Origin: an uncultured Alphaproteobacteria bacterium
GTDB lineage: Bacteria > Pseudomonadota > Alphaproteobacteria > Micropepsales > Micropepsaceae
DNA: 64,000 bases
Direction of reading: 5' to 3'
NCBI GenBank assembly: GCA_903897605.1
Contig: CAIUCH010000057.1
Location: forward strand, 1-64,000
Part shown: piece after piece, positions 55,590 through 64,000 of the stretch
How the letters are laid out: each line of letters begins with the position of its first letter
Position numbering within the stretch: position 1 is the first letter of the stretch
The notes under the pieces: model-generated
What the model was told of the DNA's origin: nothing
The model's input: only the letters and a program-made list of their open reading frames with translations
Databases searched by the model: none
Made by a program: the position numbers and the translations under genes

Positions 55590-58500
55590 ATGCTCCTGTC
55601 TCGCTTCTTCATCGACCGTCCGGTCTTCGCCTGGGTCATCGCCATCGTCATCATGCTGGCGGGCGCGATTTCCGCGTTCTCCTTGCCGGTGGCGCAGTAC
55701 CCCACCATCGCGCCGCCCGCCGTATCGGTGAGCGCGATCTATCCCGGCGCCGATGCCGCCACTTTGCAGAATTCCGTCACCCAAGTGATCGAGCAGCAGC
55801 TCACGGGACTGGATAACCTTCTTTACTTCGCGTCCACCTCCAATGCCGATGGCACGGTCTCGATCGTCGCCACCTTCGCGCCGGGCACCGATCCCGACAT
55901 CGCCCAGGTGCAAGTCCAGAACAAGGTGCAGCAGGCGGTGGCGCAATTGCCGACCCAGGTGCAGCAGCTAGGCGTCACAGTGGCGAAGTCGCAGGCGAAC
56001 TTCCTGCTGCTGGTCGCCATGTACGACCAGTCCGATCGCACCAGCAGCCGCGATGTGGCCGACTTCATCATTTCCAAGATGCAGGATACCTTGCTGCGCG
56101 TGCCTGGCGTCGGCACCGCCATTGTGTTCGGGTCGCCTTATGCAATGCGCATCTGGCTCGACCCCTACAAGCTGCACAATTATTCGCTGGAGCCGTCGGA
56201 TGTGCGCAGCGCCATCCAGGCCCAGAATGTTCAGGTCTCCGCCGGTTCGATCGGTGGACAGCCCGCGGTTCCCGGTCAGGCGCTGAACGCCACCGTCACG
56301 GCCCAGTCGCAACTTCAAACGGCGGCGCAATTTCGCAAAATCATCGTCAAGACCGCGCTGGACGGCGCGGTGGTGCATCTGTCGGACGTGGCGCGGGTCG
56401 AGCTTGGCACCGACAATTATGGCATCACCGGCCAGATGAATGGCCACCCTGCCGCGGGTATCGCCATTACGCCCGCGCCCGGCACCAATGCGCTCAAGCT
56501 GGTGGACGCGATCAAGGGCCGGGCCCGCTCGTTGGAAGCCACTTTTCCGCCGAGCTACAAGCTTGTCTTTCCGGTCGACAACACCGAATTCATCCGGCTT
56601 TCCATCCGCGACGTGGCCAAGACCCTGGCGGAAGCGATCCTGCTGGTGATCCTGGTGATGTATATCTTCCTGCAGAATTGGCGCACCACATTGGTGCCCG
56701 CGGTTGCGGTGCCGGTGGTGCTGCTGGGCACCTTCGGGGTGCTGTCGGCGGTGGGCTATTCCATCAACACATTAACGCTCTTTGCCTTGGTGCTGGTGAT
56801 CGGCCTTCTGGTCGATGACGCTATCGTGGTGGTGGAGAATGTCGAACGCATCATGCGCGAAGAGGGCCTCAGCCCGCGCGACGCGACCTTGCGCTCGATG
56901 AAGGAAATCACGGGAGCGCTGATCGGCATCGGCTTGGTGCTGACGGCGGTGTTCCTGCCGATGGCATTCTTCGGCGGTTCGACCGGCGTGATCTATCGCC
57001 AATTTTCCGTCACCATCGTCTCGGCCATGTCGCTCTCGATCATGTGCGCCCTGGTCCTGACGCCGGCGCTGTGCGCCACCTTGCTGAAACCCGTCGAGGA
57101 TGGCCGCCACCAGCATGCCGGCGGGCTTTTGGGCCGCTTCTTCACCTGGTTCAATGCCAGCTTCGATGAGACCCGCGACTGGTATCATCGCAATCTGCAG
57201 CGGCTGCTAAACCGCACCAAAACGGTCATGATCGTCTATGCCGCGGTCCTGGTGGTACTGGGATGGCTTTTTGTCTATCTGCCCACCGGCTTTCTGCCGG
57301 ACGAGGACCAGGGCGTTCTCATCAACCTGCTGAACCTGCCATCCGGATCCACCCAGCAAAGCACTTTGCGCGTGGCCCAGAAGGTCGCCGACCATTATCT
57401 GAAGGACGAAGCCAAGAATGTGGACTTCGCTTTCGCCATCGCCGGATTCAGCTTTCTCGGCGTGGGGCAGAATACCGGCATCGCCTTCGTCAAGCTGAAG
57501 GACTGGAGCGTTCGTCCCGGCGAGCAAAACGCCTCGCCCGCCATGGCCCGCCGCGCCATTCAGTTGTTCCGCCGTACCATCAACGAGGCGCAAGTGTTCC
57601 CTCTGGTGCCGCCTGCCGTGCGCGAGTTGGGCGTCTCCACCGGGTTCGATCTGGAAATGGAAGACCGGGGCAATATCGGCCATGCCGGCTTGATCCAGGC
57701 CCGCAATATGCTGCTGCGCCTGGCAGCGCGCGATCCGCTGCTCCAATCGGTGCGGCCGGCCAGCTTGGATGATGCCCAGCAGCTGCATGTCGATGTCGAT
57801 CAGGGCAAGGCCAATGCGCTGGGTGTGGCGACCTCGGATATCAATACCACCCTGTCGGCGGCATGGGGCGGAACCTTCGTCAACAATTTCATCGACCGCG
57901 ATCGCGTCAAGCGCGTCTATATCCAGGGTGACGCGTCCTATCGCATGGCGCCGGAAGACCTGGATCGCTGGTATGTGCGCGGCGCAAGCGGCAGCATGGC
58001 GCCTTTCTCATCCTTCGCGCATGCCAGTTGGACCCTGGGGCCTGCGTCCTTGACGCGTTATAACGGATTGCCGTCGATCGAAATTCAGGGCCAGGGCGCT
58101 CCCGGCATCAGTTCCGGCACCGCATTGGCGGAGATGGACAAGCTGATCAAGCAATTGCCACCCGGCATGGGCTATGAACTGACGGGCCTGTCGTTCCAGG
58201 AGCAGCAATCCGGCGCCCAGGCGCCCGCGCTCTATGCGCTCTCCATACTCATCATCTATCTCTGCCTGTCGGCGCTGTATGAAAGCTGGGCGATTCCGCT
58301 TTCGGTGCTGCTGGTCATTCCCTTGGGCGTGATCGGTGCGGTGGCGGCGGCCAGCGCCCGTGGGCTCTTCAACGACATTTATTTCCAGGTCGGCTTGCTC
58401 GCCACCATCGGCCTCTCGGCCAAGAACGCCATTCTGATCGTGGAGTTCGCGGTCGAGGCCGAGGGACGGGGCCTCAGCGCCCGTGATGCCGCGCTGGAAG

Positions 58501-58715
58501 CGGCGCGGCTTCGCCTGCGTCCGATCTTGATGACTTCGATCGCATTCATCGCCGGCGTCTTTCCACTGGCGGTGGCCACCGGCGCGGGCGCGCACAGCCA
58601 GAATGACATCGGCACCGGCGTGATCGGCGGCATGCTGACCGCGACGGTGCTGGCGATCTTCTTCGTGCCGGTCTTTTTCCAGCTCATCAACCGGGGCCTG
58701 CAGCATCACGAATAG
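55590..58715 (+). CDS. RND efflux permease (HAE1/AcrB family)
   Basis: This 1041-aa inner-membrane pump has 12 expected membrane segments in two repeats separated by large periplasmic loops. It begins MLLSRFFIDRPVFAWVIAIV. The proton-relay motif in TM4 is LVLVIGLLVDDAIVVVENVE (Asp pair); later blocks are LTAVFLPMAFFGGSTGVIYR and GLSAKNAILIVEFAVEAEGR. Such pumps need an adaptor and an outer membrane factor; no adaptor gene is adjacent. The nearest outer membrane factor is the NodT-type gene in the emr operon. Confidence 0.95.
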   Translation: MLLSRFFIDRPVFAWVIAIVIMLAGAISAFSLPVAQYPTIAPPAVSVSAIYPGADAATLQNSVTQVIEQQLTGLDNLLYFASTSNADGTVSIVATFAPGTDPDIAQVQVQNKVQQAVAQLPTQVQQLGVTVAKSQANFLLLVAMYDQSDRTSSRDVADFIISKMQDTLLRVPGVGTAIVFGSPYAMRIWLDPYKLHNYSLEPSDVRSAIQAQNVQVSAGSIGGQPAVPGQALNATVTAQSQLQTAAQFRKIIVKTALDGAVVHLSDVARVELGTDNYGITGQMNGHPAAGIAITPAPGTNALKLVDAIKGRARSLEATFPPSYKLVFPVDNTEFIRLSIRDVAKTLAEAILLVILVMYIFLQNWRTTLVPAVAVPVVLLGTFGVLSAVGYSINTLTLFALVLVIGLLVDDAIVVVENVERIMREEGLSPRDATLRSMKEITGALIGIGLVLTAVFLPMAFFGGSTGVIYRQFSVTIVSAMSLSIMCALVLTPALCATLLKPVEDGRHQHAGGLLGRFFTWFNASFDETRDWYHRNLQRLLNRTKTVMIVYAAVLVVLGWLFVYLPTGFLPDEDQGVLINLLNLPSGSTQQSTLRVAQKVADHYLKDEAKNVDFAFAIAGFSFLGVGQNTGIAFVKLKDWSVRPGEQNASPAMARRAIQLFRRTINEAQVFPLVPPAVRELGVSTGFDLEMEDRGNIGHAGLIQARNMLLRLAARDPLLQSVRPASLDDAQQLHVDVDQGKANALGVATSDINTTLSAAWGGTFVNNFIDRDRVKRVYIQGDASYRMAPEDLDRWYVRGASGSMAPFSSFAHASWTLGPASLTRYNGLPSIEIQGQGAPGISSGTALAEMDKLIKQLPPGMGYELTGLSFQEQQSGAQAPALYALSILIIYLCLSALYESWAIPLSVLLVIPLGVIGAVAAASARGLFNDIYFQVGLLATIGLSAKNAILIVEFAVEAEGRGLSARDAALEAARLRLRPILMTSIAFIAGVFPLAVATGAGAHSQNDIGTGVIGGMLTATVLAIFFVPVFFQLINRGLQHHE

Positions 58716-58730
58716 ACCCGGGGAGCCGCT

Positions 58731-58846
58731 CCCAGACCATGTGCTAAGTGGTTCAAATCATGATGTTTTGCCTTGGGTCTGGGCGGTCTGCTGCCGGTTA
58801 TTTTACAGCGACATCACGTACATTGCCCGGCATAGCGATAATCGCT
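58731..58846. promoter_or_regulatory. Inverted repeats between the RND pump and the PQQ-fold gene
   Basis: CCCAGACC just after the pump stop pairs with GGTCTGGG about 36 bases on, a weak terminator-like stem without a T-run. Further down, AGCGAT-a-ATCGCT (58834-58846) is a perfect palindrome about 50 bp before the next ATG and could be an operator. No coding sequence is seen in this gap. Confidence 0.35.
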
Positions 58847-58895
58847 AATCCTTTACGCACCGGCGGCCGAACACGCCGGATCAGGGAAGGACCAC

Positions 58896-60158
58896 ATGAA
58901 AAGTTTTGCCGCCATTCTGCTTCTGAGCATCGCCGTGACGCCTGCGCTGGCGGATGAATCCGGACTGACATTGCCATCCGGGTTTCACGCCACCATTGTC
59001 GCCGACGGGCTGGGCGCGGGCGCCCGCCATGTCGCCGTGCGCAGCAATGGCGATATCTATGTCTCCACCCGCCGCGATCGCCAACAGGCTTCCCCGGTCG
59101 GTGTCATCGCTCTGAAGCTCGATCGCGATCACAAAGTGGTCGAGACCCAGCATTTCGGCAATGTCGATGGCGGCACCGGCATGCGTCTCTATAACGGCGC
59201 GCTCTATGTCGCCTCGCAGACCACGCTTTACCGTTACAAGTTCAAGGGCAACGAACTGGTGCCCAGCGCGCCGCCGGACGTGATGGTGGACGGCATGCCT
59301 TCCACCGGCCACACCAATATCGGCATCGCTTTCGATGGCAAGGGCGGCCTGTATCTCTCGGTGGCGGGCGAGGGCAATATCTGCACCGATCCCAATACGC
59401 CCAACGGGCAGCGGCCGGTCGGCCTCAAGCCCTGTCCGTCACTGACGGGCCGTGCAGGCGTCTGGCGCTTTGACGTCAACAAGACCTATCAGAAATTCCC
59501 CGCCGATGGCGTGCAGATCGCCACTGGCGTGCGCGACATGTTCGCGGTGGACTGGTCCAAAGAGTTGAACGGCTTTTACGGCGTGATGCAGGACCGCAAT
59601 GGCACCTCGCGTACCTTCGCCGATACGATCACCGGCGACGCAGATGCCGACGCGATTGCCGAAGAGATGCACCGGGTCGAAAAGGGCGCCGATCTGGGCT
59701 GGCCTTACACGTATTATGACCGCGACCTGAAGCTTCGGGTCACGTCACCGGAATATGGCGGCGATGGCAAGACGCCGGCGCCGGGCAATTACTCGACCCC
59801 GGTGGTGGCGTTTCCGGCCCATTCCTCGCCGGTGGATCTGAAGTTCTATGACGGCCGTCAATTTCCCAAAGCGTATCGCGGTGGCGTCTTTGTCGTGTTC
59901 CAGGGAGGCTCGGGTCCCCAGGTGGCGAAGGGCCGCAATGGCTACAACCTTACCTTTGTGCCCTTCGACAAGTCCGGCAAACCGGGCGTGGCGCAGGTCT
60001 TCGCCACCAACTTCGCCGGGCCCGCGGCGGAGAACCGGAACACCGGCAAAGCCGCCTATCGTCCCAGCGGCGTGACGATCGCGCCGGATGGCTCGCTTTA
60101 TGTGGTGGACACGCTGAAGGGCCGGCTCTGGCACATCTCTTACGACGGCAAGAGCTGA
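58896..60158 (+). CDS. Exported PQQ-dependent sugar dehydrogenase-fold protein (sorbosone dehydrogenase-like)
   Basis: This 420-aa protein has signal peptide MKSFAAILLLSIAVTPALA and AAGGA before the ATG. The six-bladed propeller repeats include VRSNGDIYVSTRRD, GGTGMRLYNGALYVASQTT and SGVTIAPDGSLYVVDTLKGR. VEKGADLGWPYTYYDRD matches the soluble glucose/sorbosone dehydrogenase family. It lies in the periplasm if functional. Whether it binds PQQ cannot be read from sequence, and no pqq genes are in the window. Confidence 0.85.
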   Translation: MKSFAAILLLSIAVTPALADESGLTLPSGFHATIVADGLGAGARHVAVRSNGDIYVSTRRDRQQASPVGVIALKLDRDHKVVETQHFGNVDGGTGMRLYNGALYVASQTTLYRYKFKGNELVPSAPPDVMVDGMPSTGHTNIGIAFDGKGGLYLSVAGEGNICTDPNTPNGQRPVGLKPCPSLTGRAGVWRFDVNKTYQKFPADGVQIATGVRDMFAVDWSKELNGFYGVMQDRNGTSRTFADTITGDADADAIAEEMHRVEKGADLGWPYTYYDRDLKLRVTSPEYGGDGKTPAPGNYSTPVVAFPAHSSPVDLKFYDGRQFPKAYRGGVFVVFQGGSGPQVAKGRNGYNLTFVPFDKSGKPGVAQVFATNFAGPAAENRNTGKAAYRPSGVTIAPDGSLYVVDTLKGRLWHISYDGKS

Positions 60159-60181
60159 GCGGTATTTTCCGTCAGATGACG

Positions 60182-60216
60182 CGGGCCGGACGTTCCGCTT
60201 CCGGCCCGTTCCTTCG
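60182..60216 (+). terminator. Probable intrinsic terminator
   Basis: CGGGCCGGA (60182-60190) pairs exactly with TCCGGCCCG (60200-60208) across a 9-nt loop, followed by TTCCTT. It lies 24 bp after the stop of the PQQ-fold gene. The U-run is weak, so efficiency is uncertain. Confidence 0.55.
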
Positions 60217-60306
60217 CCTGTCAAGCGTCATTTTGGTCAGATTCGGGCTCACCAAGTGGCGTGTGTTTGGCTAATCTGTGGTTGCAGATCTGCCACGGAA
60301 TCCCCG

Positions 60307-62346
60307 ATGAAACCGCGCCTTCTGATTTCGGTCCTGGCCATCGTCGCAGTATCCGTCACGGCAAAAGCCGATATGCCGCGCGGTGTCGATCTGACCGCGA
60401 TGGACAAGGCAATCGCGCCCGGCGATGATTTCTACAATTACGCCAATGGCGGCTGGCTCAAGCGCACCAAAATTCCGGCGGATCAGGCGCGCTGGGGATC
60501 CTTCAACATTCTCAACCAGGAAGCCCAGAAGCGGACTCGCGCTTTGCTTGAGAATGCACAGAAGACAAGCGTGCCGGGATCTGACGGGCGCAAGGCCGCC
60601 GATTTCTATGCCGCCTTCATGGATGAGAAAGGCATCGCAGCCCATGGGACGAAGCTGTTGAAACCCCAGCTTGGTACCATCGCCGTCATTGCCAACAAAG
60701 CGGACCTTTCACGCCACATCGGGGCGGTGCTGCGCGCCGATGTTGATCCGCTCAACAACACCAATTTCCAGACCGAAAATCTGTTCGGCATCTGGGTGGC
60801 GCCCGGCTTCGCCGATAGCGAACATTATGCGGCTTATCTGCTGCAGGGCGGCCTCGGCATCCCCAGCCGGGATTATTATCTGGGAGCCGGCGCCAAGATG
60901 AAAGCGGTCCGGGCGGCCTACAAGACCTATATCGCCACTGCACTCAAACTCGCGGGATTCGCGGACGGGGACAGAAAAGCGACGGCAATAATCGATCTGG
61001 AAACACAGATCGCTAAAGCCCAGGAAAGCATTGTTGACAGCCAGGATGTGGTAAAGGCCAACAATGTCTGGGCGCGAGCCGACTTCGCTAGGAAAGCACC
61101 CGGCATTGATTGGGACCAGTTCTTCCAGAGAGCTGGCCTTGATTCCGTGCCCAGCTTCATCGTCTGGCAGCCTTCCGCCATCGCGGGCCTTTCCCGGCTG
61201 GTCGCTGATGTTTCACTCGACACTTGGAAATCCTGGCTGGCTTTCCACCGCATCAATCATTTCGCGCCGGAACTCCCCAAGGCATTTGTCGATGCGCGTT
61301 TCGCGTTTTACGGCAAGGCATTGTCGGGCACGCCGCAACAGCAGGATCGCTGGAAGCGCGCTGTGATTGCCACCAACGACGCGCTGGGCGATGCGGTTGG
61401 CAGGCTTTATGCCGCCAAATATTTCCCGCCTGAATCCAAGGTCAAGGCGCAAGAGATGGTGAAGAACATCATCGCCGCGTGGGGCCGGCGGATCGATGCG
61501 TTGACCTGGATGACGCCGGCGACCAAGGCGAAAGCCAAGGAAAAATTATTCGGCCTTTATGTCGGGATCGGTTATCCGGAAAAATGGCGCGATTATTCTG
61601 ACCTCCCGGTGGAGATTGAGGATGCCCTGGGCAACCAGGCAGTGTCTGATCTGTTCGAGTATCAGTACAGCATCGATCGTATCGCAAAGCCGGTGGATCG
61701 GCGCGAATGGTCGATGACGCCGCAGACCGTCAATGCCGTGAACCTGCCGCTGCAGAATGCGTTGAATTTTCCGGCCGCCATCCTGGAGCGTCCTTTCTTC
61801 GACCCCCATGCCAATGATGCCTTCAATTATGGCGCCATCGGTTCGGTGATCGGCCACGAAATCAGCCACACATTCGATGATCAGGGCGCGGCTTTCGACG
61901 TCAAGGGCCGCCTGAACAATTGGTGGACCAAGGCGGATTTCGCACATTTCCAGCAATCCGGTCAGGCCTTGGTGGCACAATATAATCAATACAAGCCATT
62001 CCCCGATCTGGCGGTGAACGGGCAACAAACCCTGGGCGAAAATATCGCCGACAATGCGGGGATCGCCGCGTCGTACGATGCCTGGCGTGCCTCGCTGGGC
62101 GGCAAACCCGCGCCGATGGATCAAGGCCTTACCGGCGATCAGCAATTTTTTCTGGCCTTCGGGCAGGAATGGACGGCCAAGACGCGCGAGGCGGCGCAGC
62201 GCCAGCAGATCCTGGTGGATGTGCATGCGCCGGGTGAATTCCGCGCCCGGGAGGTGCGCAACATGGATAGCTGGTATTCGGCCTTCGACGTCAAGCCGGG
62301 GCAGAAGCTCTATCTCGCGCCGGACGCCCGCGTTCATGTCTGGTAG
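60307..62346 (+). CDS. M13-family (neprilysin-like) metallopeptidase
   Basis: This 679-aa exported zinc endopeptidase uses the ATG at 60307 after GGAA, which gives a signal peptide (MKPRLLISVLAIVAVSVTA). Zinc ligands are HEISH (517-521) and Glu 578 in GENIADNAG. The substrate region VNAVNLPLQNALNFPAAILE corresponds to the NAYY block, and FDDQGAAFD follows the zinc motif. The C-terminal CxVW of the family reads VHVW. The hydrolase gene follows 10 bp later. Confidence 0.93.
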   Translation: MKPRLLISVLAIVAVSVTAKADMPRGVDLTAMDKAIAPGDDFYNYANGGWLKRTKIPADQARWGSFNILNQEAQKRTRALLENAQKTSVPGSDGRKAADFYAAFMDEKGIAAHGTKLLKPQLGTIAVIANKADLSRHIGAVLRADVDPLNNTNFQTENLFGIWVAPGFADSEHYAAYLLQGGLGIPSRDYYLGAGAKMKAVRAAYKTYIATALKLAGFADGDRKATAIIDLETQIAKAQESIVDSQDVVKANNVWARADFARKAPGIDWDQFFQRAGLDSVPSFIVWQPSAIAGLSRLVADVSLDTWKSWLAFHRINHFAPELPKAFVDARFAFYGKALSGTPQQQDRWKRAVIATNDALGDAVGRLYAAKYFPPESKVKAQEMVKNIIAAWGRRIDALTWMTPATKAKAKEKLFGLYVGIGYPEKWRDYSDLPVEIEDALGNQAVSDLFEYQYSIDRIAKPVDRREWSMTPQTVNAVNLPLQNALNFPAAILERPFFDPHANDAFNYGAIGSVIGHEISHTFDDQGAAFDVKGRLNNWWTKADFAHFQQSGQALVAQYNQYKPFPDLAVNGQQTLGENIADNAGIAASYDAWRASLGGKPAPMDQGLTGDQQFFLAFGQEWTAKTREAAQRQQILVDVHAPGEFRAREVRNMDSWYSAFDVKPGQKLYLAPDARVHVW

Positions 62347-62356
62347 GCGAGGGGCG

Positions 62357-63127
62357 ATGCCGCGGCGGAATGGAATAGCACTCGAGGAAAAAGGCCACGG
62401 CACGCCCCTGGTGTTTCTGCACGGTCTTGGAATGGACCGGCGCATTTGGACGCCATTTATGGACGCGCTGGCCGGCGAATTTCGCTGCATAGCGGTGGAT
62501 CTTCCCGGCCATGGAAATTCCGCCGATCTCGCGGCCACCGGTGATTATGAATTTCAGGCGGTGGCGGAACGCATTCACCACGCCTTGCGGCAATCCGATA
62601 TCGCCGACCCTGTGATAATCGGCCATTCCATGGGCGCGGTGGTGGCCAGCTTCTACGCGGTCCGGTTTTCTGTTCGCGCCGTCGTCAATATCGATCAATT
62701 CCTGGACATAAGGGCAACGGCGGGACTCTTTCAGGGAATGACCGATGTCTTGCGCGGCCCGGATTTTCCGGATCTCTGGCGCCGCGTCCGCGCTTCGTTC
62801 GGGCTGGAGAAACTTCCGGTCGAGGCGCAACAGCTCGAGGAAAAAGTATCCAACCCGCGTCAGGCAATCGTGCTCTCCTATTGGGATGGACTTCTGACCA
62901 CCGCGCCAGCCCAGTATCAGGACTATATCGACGACCATATCCGCGCGATCCGCGCGCCTTACACAGCGTTCCATGGGGTGCTGCCGACCCCCGACTATAA
63001 AACCTGGCTAGGCCAACGCATTCCACAGGCCGAGTGTATCGAAATAGGCGTGCCCTGCCATTTTCCACATTTTGTCGCGCCGCAGACCTTGATCTCCACG
63101 CTTCGGGACGCCGGGCGGCAGGCTTAA
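62357..63127 (+). CDS. Alpha/beta-hydrolase
   Basis: The protein has 256 aa from the ATG at 62357 after GAGGGG; the longer track ORF overlaps the M13 gene and is rejected. PLVFLHGLGMDRRIWTPFMD carries the oxyanion HG, DLPGHGNS follows, the nucleophile elbow is IIGHSMGAVVA, and the catalytic His is in CHFPHFVAP. There is no signal peptide. The substrate is unknown. It is likely cotranscribed with the M13 peptidase. Confidence 0.88.
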   Translation: MPRRNGIALEEKGHGTPLVFLHGLGMDRRIWTPFMDALAGEFRCIAVDLPGHGNSADLAATGDYEFQAVAERIHHALRQSDIADPVIIGHSMGAVVASFYAVRFSVRAVVNIDQFLDIRATAGLFQGMTDVLRGPDFPDLWRRVRASFGLEKLPVEAQQLEEKVSNPRQAIVLSYWDGLLTTAPAQYQDYIDDHIRAIRAPYTAFHGVLPTPDYKTWLGQRIPQAECIEIGVPCHFPHFVAPQTLISTLRDAGRQA

Positions 63128-63491
63128 GTTTACGGCGACTACAGTCTGGTGGTGCGACGCAATCATACGCCAAGCAATGGGAGCGGTATCGCGCCAGGCG
63201 CTTCAACCGCAACAAGAAATGATCATTCGCGCTGTGCCGGTTGTAAATTTGACAACCATCCGCGTAATATCAGCAGGCTAATTGTCGGCATTGCAGTCGA
63301 GTCCGAATGCTCCTTATACTGACCAATTCCAAATTGCAGGACTTGGAAATTCTTTGGGAGCGCGGTCCTAAGTTTGTGCGTGGCGCCCGATACGACAGAC
63401 GGCAAATTTCAAATGCACAGGTTTTCAAGAGTGAGCAACGGGAAAATCGTTAGCCGAGCTGCCGATTGATCATACAAAATGGAGGGGTGCC
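63128..63491. other. Intergenic region, probable gene scar and promoter
   Basis: About 360 bp. The first part ends in a short coding-like tail (QWERYRARRFNRNKK, stop about 63222) without a credible start, possibly a remnant. The rest is AT-richer and carries a sigma70-like pair, TTGCAG (63291-63296) and TATACT (63315-63320), 18 bp apart, oriented toward the next gene. Confidence 0.4.
63291..63320 (+). promoter_or_regulatory. Candidate sigma70 promoter for the aspartyl-protease-like gene
   Basis: TTGCAG and TATACT are separated by 18 bp, giving a transcript start near 63327 and a leader of about 165 nt. The -10 matches well and the -35 moderately. No operator-like palindrome overlaps it. Confidence 0.4.
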
Positions 63492-64000
63492 ATGTTTAAG
63501 CAAATGCTTGCCACGTTCGGAGTGATGTTGGGGTTGAATGCCACTGCGGCGGCGCAGACCTGTCCATTGCCCGCGGTTGCCGACACGGTCGAGATGAATC
63601 AGCTTACCGGAAGCGACCTGATGACGGTGCCGGTGCAAATCAACGGCAAGCCCAAGCAATTCCTATTGGATCTCAGCACAAACCCGACGGAAGTCTCGCA
63701 AGCGGCGGTGACCGAGCTGGGCCTGCCCGAAAGCACGCGCGGCAATGAATCCATCCAATTGAATCCCGGGGCACCCCCAGCTGGCGACTCTTTTAAAAGC
63801 ATGAATCAGGGACAGACGATCTCGGCCTCCGTCTACGATGCCAGAAATGGTGGCGGCGGCCGCGATGCCTTGCGGACGCGGGTTCGCATCGACGCGTTCA
63901 CCCTGGGAAGCGCCACGGGCAACACCATCCAGTTTCTGGTCGCAAAGGACGCAGATATGGGAAAATCAAAACCATATGACGGACTTCTGACCAACGGTTT
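63492..64000 (+). CDS. Secreted retropepsin-like aspartyl protease family protein (partial)
   Basis: The ATG follows GGAGGGGTGCC, and the frame stays open to the window end (169 codons). The signal peptide MFKQMLATFGVMLGLNATAA ends AAAQ. VPVQINGKPKQFLLDLSTNP fits the start of a retropepsin-like domain, where FLLDTGS is usual; here the flap Asp is kept but DTG reads DLS. IDAFTLGSATGNTIQFLVAK and YDGLLTNG match later strands of that fold. The 3' part lies outside the window. Confidence 0.65.
   Translation, partial: MFKQMLATFGVMLGLNATAAAQTCPLPAVADTVEMNQLTGSDLMTVPVQINGKPKQFLLDLSTNPTEVSQAAVTELGLPESTRGNESIQLNPGAPPAGDSFKSMNQGQTISASVYDARNGGGGRDALRTRVRIDAFTLGSATGNTIQFLVAKDADMGKSKPYDGLLTNG

Overview
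The window is GC-rich, densely coding chromosome from an alphaproteobacterium. Supporting signs are the gph-glmU-glmS-rpiA-gor neighbourhood, a class II DAHP synthase, a NodT-type outer membrane efflux protein, 3-hydroxybutyrate dehydrogenase beside a DUF3734-type patatin, and a stand-alone CimA route to 2-oxobutyrate. I cannot name the genus; a Rhizomicrobium/Micropepsales-like or Caulobacterales-like organism would fit, but that is inference only.

Layout. Positions 1-690 look like the end of an integrated element: an IS3 OrfA remnant, an orphan 59-aa ORF, an intact tRNA-Val(CAC), and the 5' half of a second tRNA-Val(CAC) cut off exactly at its anticodon loop. The backbone begins with a MASE1-type sensor kinase lacking the H-box histidine, an H1-like basic protein and gph. 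Next come glmU-glmS (UDP-GlcNAc supply), rpiA and gor. Two 124-bp tandem duplications of the glmU translation start precede glmU. Positions 9.3-14.9 kb hold a DUF3857/transglutaminase-like protein, class II DAHP synthase, a membrane protein, a 162-bp inverted-repeat element and a Gfo/Idh/MocA oxidoreductase. A tightly packed run nadE-gltX-cysS-cimA follows (14.9-21.0 kb).

Positions 21-26 kb hold two tandem secreted paralogues of unknown family, csaA, a LOG-type nucleosidase, a 33-bp tandem repeat, and an Atm1-like ABC exporter preceded by an unannotated 30-aa membrane peptide. Positions 26-32 kb hold a two-domain cold-shock protein divergent from a DEAD-box helicase, then YaiI, SelO, leuD and leuB. 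Positions 32-46 kb hold a PKHD-type dioxygenase, pyruvate carboxylase, two MFS exporters, DUF2214, two hydrolases/lipases, bdhA, an M1 peptidase lipoprotein and a MarR regulator.

Positions 46-50 kb carry an emrA-emrB-outer membrane factor tripartite exporter whose promoter shares a palindromic half-site with the MarR promoter. Positions 50.3-55 kb are a surface-polysaccharide region: a complete dTDP-rhamnose operon (rfbBCDA) and a deletion scar joining the head of a sugar transferase to the tail of a methyltransferase. The last 9 kb contain an orphan RND permease, a PQQ-dehydrogenase-fold protein, an M13 peptidase, an alpha/beta hydrolase and the start of a secreted aspartyl-protease-like protein.

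I found no CRISPR array, no complete mobile element and no obvious defence system. The least ordinary items are the split tRNA with a replacement tRNA, the triplicated glmU start, the shared MarR/Emr operator, the out-of-frame polysaccharide-gene fusion, and catalytic-residue losses in two otherwise intact enzymes. Start codons were moved from the ORF-track positions where a ribosome binding site or family length argued for it. All motif readings are by eye.
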